Source: JAKJGV01 sp964617565 (GTDB lineage: Bacteria > Verrucomicrobiota > Kiritimatiellia > CAIQIC01 > JAGNIJ01). From it: a stretch of 64,000 nucleotides of DNA. The notes under the pieces are model-generated. The model did no database searches, was not told the DNA's origin, and worked only from the letters and a program-made list of their open reading frames with translations. Both the position numbers and the translations under genes were made by a program. The stretch covers positions 1-64,000 of the forward strand of contig CAZTYH010000006.1 in assembly GCA_964617565.1 (NCBI GenBank). Direction: 5' to 3'. Below are positions 34,587 through 41,831 of the stretch, piece after piece. Position 1 is the stretch's first letter. Every line of letters starts with the position of its first letter.

Positions 34587-34638
34587 GAGCCCCGGATTAC
34601 GGACACAAACAACAACTCATAAAAAAAGGAGCAAGGAA

Positions 34639-35526
34639 ATGGCAGAGAAGACGCTGATGTATACGACGGAGCGGGAACGCCCGCTGTCATCCCGCGGCAA
34701 GGTTCGGGATGTGTATGATCTGGGCGACGCCTTGCTCATTGTGGCTACCGATAGAATATCCTGCTTTGACGTCGTTCTGCCCACGCCGATTCCCGGCAAG
34801 GGCCGCGTGCTGACGCAGATGTCGAAGTTCTGGTTTGAGGCGCTGAAGGATATCATCCCTCACCATTTCATCAGCATGGATGTTTCGAAATACATGACGG
34901 ACCCCGAGACGCTGGCGGAACTGGAAGGGCGCTCCATGGTTGTTCGAAAGGCCAAGCCTTTGCCGGTCGAAGCCATCGTACGCGGCTACCTGAGCGGGTC
35001 GGCCTGGAAGGAATATCTGTCCACCGGAAGCTTTCGCGGTTTGCAGTTGCCGGCCGGAATGCGCGAGTCGGATCGTCTGCCCGAACCGGCCTACACGCCC
35101 TCCACCAAGGCCGAACAGGGTCAGCACGACGAGAACATCACCTTCGAAGAAACGATTCCCCTGCTGGGTGAAGAGACCGCCCGGAAGATCAGGGGCGCAA
35201 GCTTGCGGTTGTACACAACGGCCGCGGAGCTGGCACTCAAGAAAGGCATTATCATTGCGGACACCAAGTTCGAGTTCGGCGTGGCCGATGGAGAGGTGAT
35301 CCTGATTGATGAAGTGCTGACGCCTGATTCATCCCGCTTCTGGCCGGTGGAGGGCTATGAACCCGGCAAAGCGCAGCCCAGCTTCGACAAGCAGTACGTG
35401 CGGGATTGGCTTGAAAGTATCGGCTGGAACAAGAGTCCGCCGGCGCCGGAACTGCCTTCCGATGTTGTCGCCCGTACCTCGCAGAAGTACCAGGAAGCCC
35501 TGAAAAGTCTCACCGGCATGCCGTAG
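34639..35526 (+). CDS. purC: Phosphoribosylaminoimidazole-succinocarboxamide synthase
   Basis: A 295-residue SAICAR synthetase, step eight of IMP synthesis, joining CAIR and aspartate with ATP. Motifs are SRGKVRDVYDLGD, VATDRISCFDVVLPTPIPGKG, EAIVRGYLSGSAWKEY, and IIADTKFEFG with IDEVLTPDSSRFWP. It is of the longer yeast-like type. ATG 34639 (MAEKTLMYT) follows AAAGGAGCAAGGAA. purE lies two genes downstream, so purine genes flank the Sua5-type gene. Confidence 0.95.
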   Translation: MAEKTLMYTTERERPLSSRGKVRDVYDLGDALLIVATDRISCFDVVLPTPIPGKGRVLTQMSKFWFEALKDIIPHHFISMDVSKYMTDPETLAELEGRSMVVRKAKPLPVEAIVRGYLSGSAWKEYLSTGSFRGLQLPAGMRESDRLPEPAYTPSTKAEQGQHDENITFEETIPLLGEETARKIRGASLRLYTTAAELALKKGIIIADTKFEFGVADGEVILIDEVLTPDSSRFWPVEGYEPGKAQPSFDKQYVRDWLESIGWNKSPPAPELPSDVVARTSQKYQEALKSLTGMP

Positions 35527-35543
35527 GCCCACAGGGGCTGCAG

Positions 35544-36542
35544 ATGAATCCCCTGCATGGCGATGAAGGAGAGGAAGTGAGGGAAGACCACCAGGAACCG
35601 GTTCGGGAAGCCGCGGATATTTTGCGCAGCGGCGGAATCGTGGCCTTTCCGACCGAGACCGTGTATGGACTCGGCGCGGTGGCCTTCAACGAGTCTGCCG
35701 TGGCGCGGATATTCGAGGCCAAGCAGCGCCCTCGTTTCGATCCCCTCATCGTCCATGTCGGCGGTTTCGACCAGGTGTCGCGGCTCGTGAAAGAAATCCA
35801 TCCCTCGGCGCGCCTGCTCATGGAGCGTTTCTGGCCGGGTCCGCTCACGATCGTATTGCCCAAAGCGCCCGGAGTTCCCGATCTGGTTACGGCAGGATTG
35901 CCCACGGTGGCGGTGCGAATGCCACGGCATCCCCTTGCGCTGGAGCTGATTCGTCGCACCGGAGAACCGATTGCCGCTCCCAGCGCAAACCCGTTCGGCT
36001 CAACCAGTCCAACAAAGATGCAGCATGTTGTGGATGGTCTGGGCGGCAAGGTGGATATGGTGCTCGACGGCGGCGATTGCCCGGTCGGCATCGAGTCCAC
36101 CATCGTGTCCTTTGCTTCAGACCGCCCCGCGCTGCTGCGTCCGGGCGGCGTCGCCTTGGAGGAACTGGAAGCCGTCATCGGCCCGTTGCCTGTTGCGCCT
36201 TCGTCCGGAAACAATGCGGTGCTCGCACCGGGCATGTTGCCCAGGCACTACGCGCCACGCACGCCCGTGCGAGTTCTGTCCGGATCCATCCTGCCGCCGC
36301 AGGACGGCGCCACCCGCATCGGCGTGTTGGCCTTCCAGGGCATTCCGCGTTCCGAGACCTTTGCGGCGGTGGAGGTGCTTTCTGAGTTCGGCGACCTGAG
36401 GGAGGCGGCCAAGCATCTCTTCAGCGCCCTGCGCAGATTGGACCAGCAGAATCTTGATGTGATTGTAGCGCAGAAATTTCCCGACGTCGGATTGGGCCTG
36501 GCTATCAACGACAGGCTGATGCGTGCGTCGGGTTGTGGTTGA
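35544..36542 (+). CDS. L-threonylcarbamoyladenylate synthase (Sua5 type)
   Basis: A 332-residue enzyme that makes threonylcarbamoyl-AMP from threonine, bicarbonate and ATP for t6A37 modification of tRNA. The YrdC domain has GGIVAFPTETVYGLGA, KQRPRFDPLIVHV, and APSANPFGSTSPT. A C-terminal Sua5 domain (about 225-330), joined by a linker containing PGMLPRHYAPRTP, distinguishes it from the short TsaC form. The true start may lie a few codons downstream of 35544. Confidence 0.93.
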   Translation: MNPLHGDEGEEVREDHQEPVREAADILRSGGIVAFPTETVYGLGAVAFNESAVARIFEAKQRPRFDPLIVHVGGFDQVSRLVKEIHPSARLLMERFWPGPLTIVLPKAPGVPDLVTAGLPTVAVRMPRHPLALELIRRTGEPIAAPSANPFGSTSPTKMQHVVDGLGGKVDMVLDGGDCPVGIESTIVSFASDRPALLRPGGVALEELEAVIGPLPVAPSSGNNAVLAPGMLPRHYAPRTPVRVLSGSILPPQDGATRIGVLAFQGIPRSETFAAVEVLSEFGDLREAAKHLFSALRRLDQQNLDVIVAQKFPDVGLGLAINDRLMRASGCG

Positions 36543-36571
36543 ACAGCCTGTTAAACAAAGGAACTAAAACG

Positions 36572-37084
36572 ATGAAGAAGAAACCATCCGTAGCGATTGT
36601 TATGGGCAGTCAGTCGGATCTCGAAACCCTTCGCGATGCGGCGGGCATCCTGGAAAAGTTTGATATCGCGCATGAAATACGGGTCATCTCCGCGCACCGT
36701 ACGCCGGAAGCGGCCAGATCCTTCGCGCTTTCCGCCGAAGAGCGCGGCATTCGAGTGATCATTGCGGGCGCGGGGAAAGCGGCTCATCTTGCCGGGGTTC
36801 TCGCGTCTCTCACCACGCTGCCGATTGTCGGGGTGCCCATGACGACGAGCGATCTCGGCGGTCTGGATTCGCTCCTCTCGATGGTTCAGATGCCTGGAGG
36901 AATTCCCGTTGCAACGGTTGCGATCGGGAAGGCAGGCGCGAAAAACGCGGGCTTGCTCGCGGTCGCCATGCTCGCGCTGAGCGACGATGATCTCAAGGCT
37001 CGCCTGAAACAGTACCGGAAGGAAATGACCGAAGAGGTCGAGGCGGTAGACCGTCAACTCCAGGCAGACACGGCGGTCAGTTGA
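36572..37084 (+). CDS. purE: N5-carboxyaminoimidazole ribonucleotide mutase
   Basis: A 170-residue PurE that rearranges N5-CAIR to CAIR. Signature blocks are IVMGSQSDLETL, VISAHRTPEAA with the catalytic His, IIAGAGKAAHLAGV and GVPMTTSDLGGLDSLLS. A class I enzyme would pair with PurK, which is not in this window. ATG 36572 gives MKKKPSVAIVMGS. Confidence 0.95.
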   Translation: MKKKPSVAIVMGSQSDLETLRDAAGILEKFDIAHEIRVISAHRTPEAARSFALSAEERGIRVIIAGAGKAAHLAGVLASLTTLPIVGVPMTTSDLGGLDSLLSMVQMPGGIPVATVAIGKAGAKNAGLLAVAMLALSDDDLKARLKQYRKEMTEEVEAVDRQLQADTAVS

Positions 37085-37137
37085 GACAGCGCCCGACTGC
37101 AAGAGAAGCGACACAGAGAAAGGGTATTTGGTTAACC

Positions 37138-38346
37138 ATGAAGCGCGCATTTGTTCTGCCGGCCGCCGTCCTGATCCAGATGTGCCTGGGTGGCGTATAT
37201 GCATGGAGTGCGTTTGTGCCTGCCTTAAAGGGCGAATTGGGTTTCACTACCGCACAGACACAGCTTGTGTTCGGTCTCACCATCGCATCGTTTACCATCG
37301 CCATGGTATTTGCCGGGCGTCTTCTGATTCGATGGGGGCCGCGCTGGGTCGGCTTGCTGGGTGGCCTTTTGTTTGCCGCCGGATACACGGTGGCGGCCCG
37401 GGCAAACGGGGGATATCCGGCGCTGCTCTGCGGTGTCGGTCTGGTGGCCGGCGCAAGCATCGGCTTTGGTTACGTTGCGGCGCTGACGACCGGCGTACAA
37501 TGGTTCCCCCGTCATAAGGGGTTGGTTACCGGCGTGGCGGTCGCCGGCTTTGGAGCAGGCGCCATCCTCCTCTCTTCCGCCGTGGCCAGTTTCCTGCGGG
37601 ACGGGGGTTCGGTGCTGAATGTATTCCGCGCAATTGGATGGGCCGGCGGGGCCGTCGTCAGCGCCGCATCCCTGCTCCTGTTCCGGCCGCCTCGGACAGA
37701 GGCCGGCGCTTCGTCCGGTGCTTCGCCGCGAAGTCTGCGTAGCGACCCTTTCTTTCGGTCCCTGGTTGTCGGCATGTTCTGCGGGACGTTCGCCGGACTG
37801 CTGGTCGTGGGCAATCTGAAGCCCATCGGCCTGGATGGAGGACTGCCTGCCCATGTCGCGATCGTGGCCATCAGCTTCTTTGCTGTCGGTAATACCCTGG
37901 GCCGTATCGTATGGGGTTGGATAGCGGATCGCATCGGTTACAGAGCCATTCCGCTGTCTCTCCTCCTGCTCGGTGTTGCGCTGGGTTTGTTGCTGGTTGC
38001 GCGGGGTTCAGGCTGGGGCTTCTCCGCGGCCGCGCTGCTAGCCGGGCTCGGTTTTGGAGCCTGCTTTGTGCTTTATGCCGCGCAGGTCGCCACGCATTTC
38101 GGCGCCGCTGCTGTAGCGAGCATATACCCGCTGGTATTCCTGGCGTATGGACTGGCCGGAACCACCGGTCCGTGGGTCGGCGGACATCTCTTCGATCTGA
38201 CATCGAGCTATGCCCCGCCTATTTTCGTCGCTATCGGTGTTTTGGGGATCGGCGCCTGGTACACATGGGCAACGTATCGCGCCACGGTGGCAATCCTATT
38301 GATTGACGCCCCATGTCTTGGAGGAATAGACTGCGCGGGCAAATGA
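37138..38346 (+). CDS. MFS transporter, oxalate/formate antiporter-like
   Basis: A 402-residue integral membrane protein with about 12 hydrophobic helices. MCLGGVYAWSAFVPAL at the N-terminus is typical of the OFA (oxalate/formate antiporter) group of the major facilitator superfamily; a second half-repeat shows NTLGRIVWGWIADRIGYR, the MFS loop 2-3-type motif. Transport substrates in this group are carboxylates, but none can be read from sequence. ATG 37138 is preferred to an in-frame TTG that overlaps purE. The next gene overlaps its stop (ATGA). Confidence 0.85.
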   Translation: MKRAFVLPAAVLIQMCLGGVYAWSAFVPALKGELGFTTAQTQLVFGLTIASFTIAMVFAGRLLIRWGPRWVGLLGGLLFAAGYTVAARANGGYPALLCGVGLVAGASIGFGYVAALTTGVQWFPRHKGLVTGVAVAGFGAGAILLSSAVASFLRDGGSVLNVFRAIGWAGGAVVSAASLLLFRPPRTEAGASSGASPRSLRSDPFFRSLVVGMFCGTFAGLLVVGNLKPIGLDGGLPAHVAIVAISFFAVGNTLGRIVWGWIADRIGYRAIPLSLLLLGVALGLLLVARGSGWGFSAAALLAGLGFGACFVLYAAQVATHFGAAAVASIYPLVFLAYGLAGTTGPWVGGHLFDLTSSYAPPIFVAIGVLGIGAWYTWATYRATVAILLIDAPCLGGIDCAGK

Positions 38347-38750
38347 AAAACCCGCCAAAAAAACAGAGCCAGCAGCCCGGCTTGAAAACCAGGGGCGAAA
38401 TCGAAGCGGAGTTGAGCGAGGCCATCATCAAGTTTGAACGCGAGTACATGGGCCGGGGTCCTGAAGAAACCCGCACGTATATTATAGACGATCTGATTAT
38501 TGTCCGGCTGCGCGGCGTGCTCACGCCGGCGGAGAAGCAACTGGTAAAAAGCGAAAGCGGCGGCCAGGGTCGCGCGCTCATCAAACAGGTGCGGATGGAA
38601 TTGCTGGAGAAAGCGCGGCCGCTGCTCGATGTTCTTGTCCACAACATCACCGGTCAAAAAGTGCGAAGTCTCCACACGGATATCAGCACGACCACCGGCG
38701 AACGAATCATCATCTTCTCGCTTCTGGGTAGTCCCCGATTCCAACCCTGA
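38343..38750 (+). CDS. DUF2294 domain protein
   Basis: A 135-residue protein of the DUF2294 family: GEIEAELSEAIIKFEREYMG, then GRGPEETRTYIIDDLIIVRL, GVLTPAEKQLVKSE and HTDISTTTGERIIIF. Members are widespread small cytosolic proteins, sometimes near Na+-coupled transporters; function is not established. Its ATG overlaps the MFS stop, which suggests a functional link with the transporter. Confidence 0.88.
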   Translation: MKNPPKKQSQQPGLKTRGEIEAELSEAIIKFEREYMGRGPEETRTYIIDDLIIVRLRGVLTPAEKQLVKSESGGQGRALIKQVRMELLEKARPLLDVLVHNITGQKVRSLHTDISTTTGERIIIFSLLGSPRFQP

Positions 38751-38837
38751 GTGCGGATTGTTTTGCCTGCGGGACCAGCGCCGTGTTCCAGAAGTCCTGA
38801 GGCACAATCACGCGTTCAGGTAAGTGCGTCTACTCCG

Positions 38838-38879
38838 TAGAAGCGGTCTCCACCTCCGGCGGACAAGTCCAGACTGCTT
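38838..38879. repeat. TAGAAGCGGTCT palindrome interrupted by a 19-bp insert
   Basis: TAGAAGCGGTCT is followed by a 19-base insert (38850-38868, CCACCTCCGGCGGACAAGT) and then CCAGACTGCTT. Removing the insert restores the palindrome seen at 31351. The insert shares GGCGGACAAGT and its length with those in the TTTTCCAAT palindromes. Confidence 0.75.
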
Positions 38880-39000
38880 TCCATTGGGCGGGGTTTTTGC
38901 ATGGTCACTTCCGGGACACGACACCCGCCCGCGTATTGCTCAGCGCAGCAGGACCGTTCTTGGCGAGCCTTCACAACGAGCCGCAACCAGGGAAGAGGGA

Positions 39001-39232
39001 AGCTACGAAATACGCGAAAGGCACGAAAAGGGGATAAAGAAGAATTATAACCACGGAGGACACGGAGAGCACGGAGAGGAAGATCAGGAATATTCTCCCT
39101 GTCTCTGTGTGCTCAAGCGAGCAACGCAAGCGGGTGGTAAGAAATTCGGAAGTTTAACCGCGGATTACGCGAATGGGGATTCGTCCTCTTAATCCTCTTC
39201 CAACCGCGGATCACACGGATGAACACGGATAA
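39001..39232. repeat. Cluster of short-word repeat half-elements
   Basis: CTACGAAATACGCGAAAG (39003-39020) belongs to the CGCGAAA family seen at 49055 and 50304. ACCACGGAGGACACGGAG (39051-39068) and GAGCACGGAGAGG are an ACACGGAG family. AACCGCGGATTACGCG (39155-39170) and AACCGCGGATCACACGGATG (39202-39221) are a third, related to ATCTGTG words in reverse. Several families are stacked in 230 bases. Confidence 0.65.
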
Positions 39233-39336
39233 GAAAAACAACTCCCTCTCCCCACGGGAGAATGGGCCGCCGGAGGGTGAGGGCGGAAACCTGCAAAGCG
39301 CGAACGAGGATTTAATGGGGACTCCAAACGCTCCCA

Positions 39337-39393
39337 GGGTTGAGCAGCCCCAACCCTTAAAACAGGGGTTGAGCAGCCCCAACCCTTAAAACA
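39337..39393. repeat. Two tandem copies of a 29-base hairpin unit
   Basis: GGGTTGAGCAGCCCCAACCC followed by TTAAAACA occurs at 39337-39364 and again at 39366-39393. Each copy folds GGGTTG against CAACCC. Two copies only, so this is not a CRISPR array. Confidence 0.75.
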
Positions 39394-39676
39394 TAAAATA
39401 TAGGTTACGCGGGGTGGTGGCAAAGATGCTGCTGCAGTAGGGTGGACTGATCCGGCGGTAAGCGGCGGAGGCACTCGGGATGGGGGCGGGGGAGGCGGTG
39501 TGCATGCGTATGAAGGATCTGAACCGACGATTGGAGGAGGACAGGTCAATGCGGCTGCACCTGAAGCGGCTCGAGCGGGCCGTGTCCGCTGCGGAATAGC
39601 TTCATTTTATATTTTAAGGGTCGGGGCTAATCTGCGGTGGGCTAATCTGCGGTCGGGCTGAGCCTTGGCGCTTAGC

Positions 39677-39692
39677 CGGGGCGGTGGGATTT
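39677..39692. repeat. Duplicate of the tRNA-Pro 3' end
   Basis: CGGGGCGGTGGGATTT is identical to 39868-39883, the T-arm and acceptor end of tRNA-Pro, 191 bases away and in the same orientation. This is the kind of partial duplication left by integration into a tRNA 3' end, but no integrase is nearby. Confidence 0.6.
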
Positions 39693-39822
39693 CACTCGGG
39701 GCGCTCCCGCACCCCTCGCCCTTCGGGCCCCGAGGCGCTGCGCGCTCGGGGTGCCAACCGGCCTCTCCCGAGGCCGGTTGGTGAACCCGGCCTGTCGGCC
39801 TGCATCACTCCCAAGCCCCAAA

Positions 39823-39866
39823 CCACTTCTCCCCGGCCACCCGCAAGGGGTGCCGGGGAGAAGTGG
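39823..39866 (-). terminator. Hairpin overlapping the tRNA-Pro CCA end
   Basis: CCACTTCTCCCCGGC (39823-39837) pairs perfectly with GCCGGGGAGAAGTGG (39852-39866), a 15-bp stem with a 14-base loop. On the minus strand the stem starts with the CCA of tRNA-Pro and ends before TTTGGGG. It probably terminates the tRNA transcript. Confidence 0.65.
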
Positions 39867-39940
39867 TCGGGGCGGTGGGATTTGAACCCACGACATCCAG
39901 CTCCCAAAGCTGGCGCTCTACCAGGCTGAGCCACGCCCCG
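39864..39940 (-). tRNA. tRNA-Pro (UGG)
   Basis: On the minus strand: acceptor CGGGGCG/CGCCCCG, D-arm GCTCAGCCTGGTAGAGC, anticodon stem-loop CCAGC-TTTGGGA-GCTGG giving TGG, T-arm GTGGGTTCAAATCCCAC, discriminator A and encoded CCA. The C1-G72 pair is typical of bacterial tRNA-Pro. Confidence 0.95.
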
Positions 39941-40064
39941 AAGAGGGAAATCAACGGCGTTATCATGTTCTGGAAGCAGATGCAGTGCAACCTCTTTCTA
40001 TGGGCCTGTTTAGCTTCCGGACACCTTAACTTTTGCCCCGATTTGGCGTTTATTTACTCCCAGG

Positions 40065-40535
40065 ATGAGCAAAGGAGTTCAAGCTCGCCGGCCCCCGGCA
40101 AAGAAGCATGTGCTGGAGCGAATAGTGTTCTGGCAGTTGACCTGTCTGCTGGCTGTTGTCACATGCATCTGGCTTTGCGAAATCTGCGATTTCCACGCGA
40201 TTTTCCTCGGAGCGGAACCGTCGGATATCAATTGGAAATCGGCTTCCATGTTGAGCGTCATGGTTCTTGGCTGGGGATTGGCTGCCGTTGCTCCGGTTCA
40301 TGTCTATCACCGCCGCAATTTCAGCAAATCGGTCACGATTTGCTCCTACTGCCGCCGGGTACACGCAGAGGACGAATGGCACCAGATGGAAATGTTTTTT
40401 GCGGATAAAACCCATGCCACGTACAGCCATGGCGTTTGCCCCGATTGCTGCGATAAAGTCATGTCGGCCTACCGTTCCGGCCGCAAGGATGCCGGCGCGC
40501 GGGAACCCCTTCCCACGGAAGTGCTGGTGTCCTGA
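40065..40535 (+). CDS. Two-TM protein with SHGxCPxC zinc module
   Basis: A 156-residue protein. Two hydrophobic helices lie near 20-42 and 57-80. The soluble C-terminus (about 92-135) has CSYCRRVHAEDEWHQMEMF and then YSHGVCPDCCDKV. This Cys4-type module is commonly found at the C-terminus of PAS or receiver signalling proteins; here it is attached directly to a membrane anchor without a signalling domain. Its function is unknown. The gene is followed at once by a GAACATTGAA-type inverted repeat. Confidence 0.7.
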   Translation: MSKGVQARRPPAKKHVLERIVFWQLTCLLAVVTCIWLCEICDFHAIFLGAEPSDINWKSASMLSVMVLGWGLAAVAPVHVYHRRNFSKSVTICSYCRRVHAEDEWHQMEMFFADKTHATYSHGVCPDCCDKVMSAYRSGRKDAGAREPLPTEVLVS

Positions 40536-40539
40536 GGAA

Positions 40540-40624
40540 ACATCGAACATAGAACATTCAACTTCGAACTTTGAACACGGATTTATTCAATGTTCGATAT
40601 TCAACGTTGAATGTTCAATGTTTT
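40540..40624. repeat. Gene-less inverted repeat of GAACATT words
   Basis: The left arm (40540-40575) has TCGAACATAGAACATTCAAC; the right arm (40586-40624) has TTCAATGTTCGATATTCAAC and TTGAATGTTCAATGTTTT. The arms are imperfect reverse complements with a 10-base centre. It lies just after a stop codon. Confidence 0.75.
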
Positions 40625-40700
40625 CTGCCCGCGCCTAACTTCGGGTTGTCTTTCGCCTTCCTATGCCTTACATTCCCCCGTTCCGAGAGCGAGGTAAGTT

Positions 40701-41726
40701 ATGTCAGATGAGCGTTTCGGCCAGGTTCTGGTCGGCCATATAGAGGATGCCCGCAAGGCATACGAGACGTGGGAGAAACAGCCCATTGATTGGGATTTGT
40801 CCAATGGAGAGGTGGCGTCCACCTCGCGGAAGCAGCGGACCCTTGCAAATTCCATCACGGTGAAGGGCCCGGGCACTTTCTTCGGCAAAAGCGTACGGAC
40901 CGTGACCTTCGAACCAACGGACATGGAAGGCTGGTGGTTCGAGCGGTCGGACCTTGAGGATGCTTTGCCGTTTGCCGTTTCCGCCCGCAACGTGTGGACC
41001 ACGGGCGACATCGTCAGCAATATCGTGCTGCGCGCGGGTCCGCCGCACAACTATGTCCGCATGGTCGAGCATATGATCGCGTTGAAAGTCGGCATGGGCA
41101 TTGACAATGTGCTGATGAAAATTGACTCCGGCGATCCGCCGCTTTTCGCGCGGGGGAGCCTGGACCTGGTGGAAGCGCTGGAGGGCGCCGGTGTTCGTGA
41201 AGTGGATCGTCCGGCGCGCTATTTCACGGTCAAGGAACCCGTGACCGCGGTCTCGCCGCACGGCGGATTTGTTACCCTTTTGCCCTGCGCGAAGGACAAG
41301 CCAGCGCTGCACTTGGATTGCGCGGTGGATTTCAAGACCGCGATAGGCCAGCAGCGCATCCGGTTCCCGGTGAATACCAGGCATTTCCGGTATGGCGCCG
41401 AAGCGCGTACGAACACGTCGGCGGCTAAGATGCTTTACTGCAAGACAATCGGGCGCGTATTCGCGGATATCCGTAATCTCGGCTACACGATGGACAACAT
41501 CCTGGTGGCCGGGCGGAAAGGTTATTACAACGAGCCGAAACTGATGCATGACGGCAAATCGCTCGAGGCGGCATGGCATCGCGCGACGCTGGATCTGCTC
41601 GCTGCCCTGGCGCTGATCGAAGAGGGACAATTTGTCGGGGATGTCGTTTCCTACAAGGCCGGGCATGGTCTGGACGTGACGCTGATTCGGCGCATCTACC
41701 GCAACAAGCTGCTGCGCGAGCTGTAA
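40701..41726 (+). CDS. Divergent LpxC-like UDP-3-O-acyl-GlcNAc deacetylase
   Basis: A 341-residue LpxC homologue. QRTLANSITVKGPG near residue 45 matches the LpxC start, and MVEHMIAL gives the Glu and first zinc His. YKAGHGLD gives the later catalytic His. The helix that carries the other zinc ligands in LpxC (HKxLDxxGD) reads WHRATLDLLAAL: the Asp is one residue further from the His and the following Gly-Asp is replaced by Ala-Ala. MDGSA is ARGSL. True LpxC removes acetate in the committed step of lipid A synthesis; this copy may be altered or redundant. The scaffold gap begins five bases after its stop. Confidence 0.7.
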   Translation: MSDERFGQVLVGHIEDARKAYETWEKQPIDWDLSNGEVASTSRKQRTLANSITVKGPGTFFGKSVRTVTFEPTDMEGWWFERSDLEDALPFAVSARNVWTTGDIVSNIVLRAGPPHNYVRMVEHMIALKVGMGIDNVLMKIDSGDPPLFARGSLDLVEALEGAGVREVDRPARYFTVKEPVTAVSPHGGFVTLLPCAKDKPALHLDCAVDFKTAIGQQRIRFPVNTRHFRYGAEARTNTSAAKMLYCKTIGRVFADIRNLGYTMDNILVAGRKGYYNEPKLMHDGKSLEAAWHRATLDLLAALALIEEGQFVGDVVSYKAGHGLDVTLIRRIYRNKLLREL

Positions 41727-41731
41727 GCGGG

Positions 41732-41831
41732 NNNNNNNNNNNNNNNNNNNNNNNNNNNNNNNNNNNNNNNNNNNNNNNNNNNNNNNNNNNNNNNNNNNNN
41801 NNNNNNNNNNNNNNNNNNNNNNNNNNNNNNN
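41732..41831. other. Scaffold gap of 100 N
   Basis: Exactly 100 N, a standard placeholder. The 3' end of top6A is lost in it. The true distance between the LpxC-like gene and top6A is unknown. Confidence 0.95.

Larger units (their letters stand above)
38880..39863. other. Gene-free region of decayed repeats
   Basis: About 980 bases without a credible gene between the DUF2294 gene and tRNA-Pro. It contains half-elements of several inverted-repeat families (39001-39232), a reverse-complementary GGAG-rich stretch near 39246-39292, tandem hairpins (39337-39393), a 15-bp direct repeat of GGGCTAATCTGCGGT at about 39626 and 39640, and a fragment of the tRNA-Pro 3' end (39677-39692). Short frames here are low-complexity. 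Confidence 0.6.

Noticed and set aside
39337..39393. CRISPR array
   Set aside because: Only two units, directly adjacent with no spacers, and no cas genes.
39505..39599. Short Arg/Glu-rich frame (MRMKDLNRRLEEDR...)
   Set aside because: It is 31 codons long, overlaps another open low-complexity frame, and lacks a ribosome-binding site; possibly a transposase tail remnant but unsupported.
39684..39929. 81-codon frame over tRNA-Pro
   Set aside because: It runs through the tRNA gene on the opposite strand and is not protein-like.
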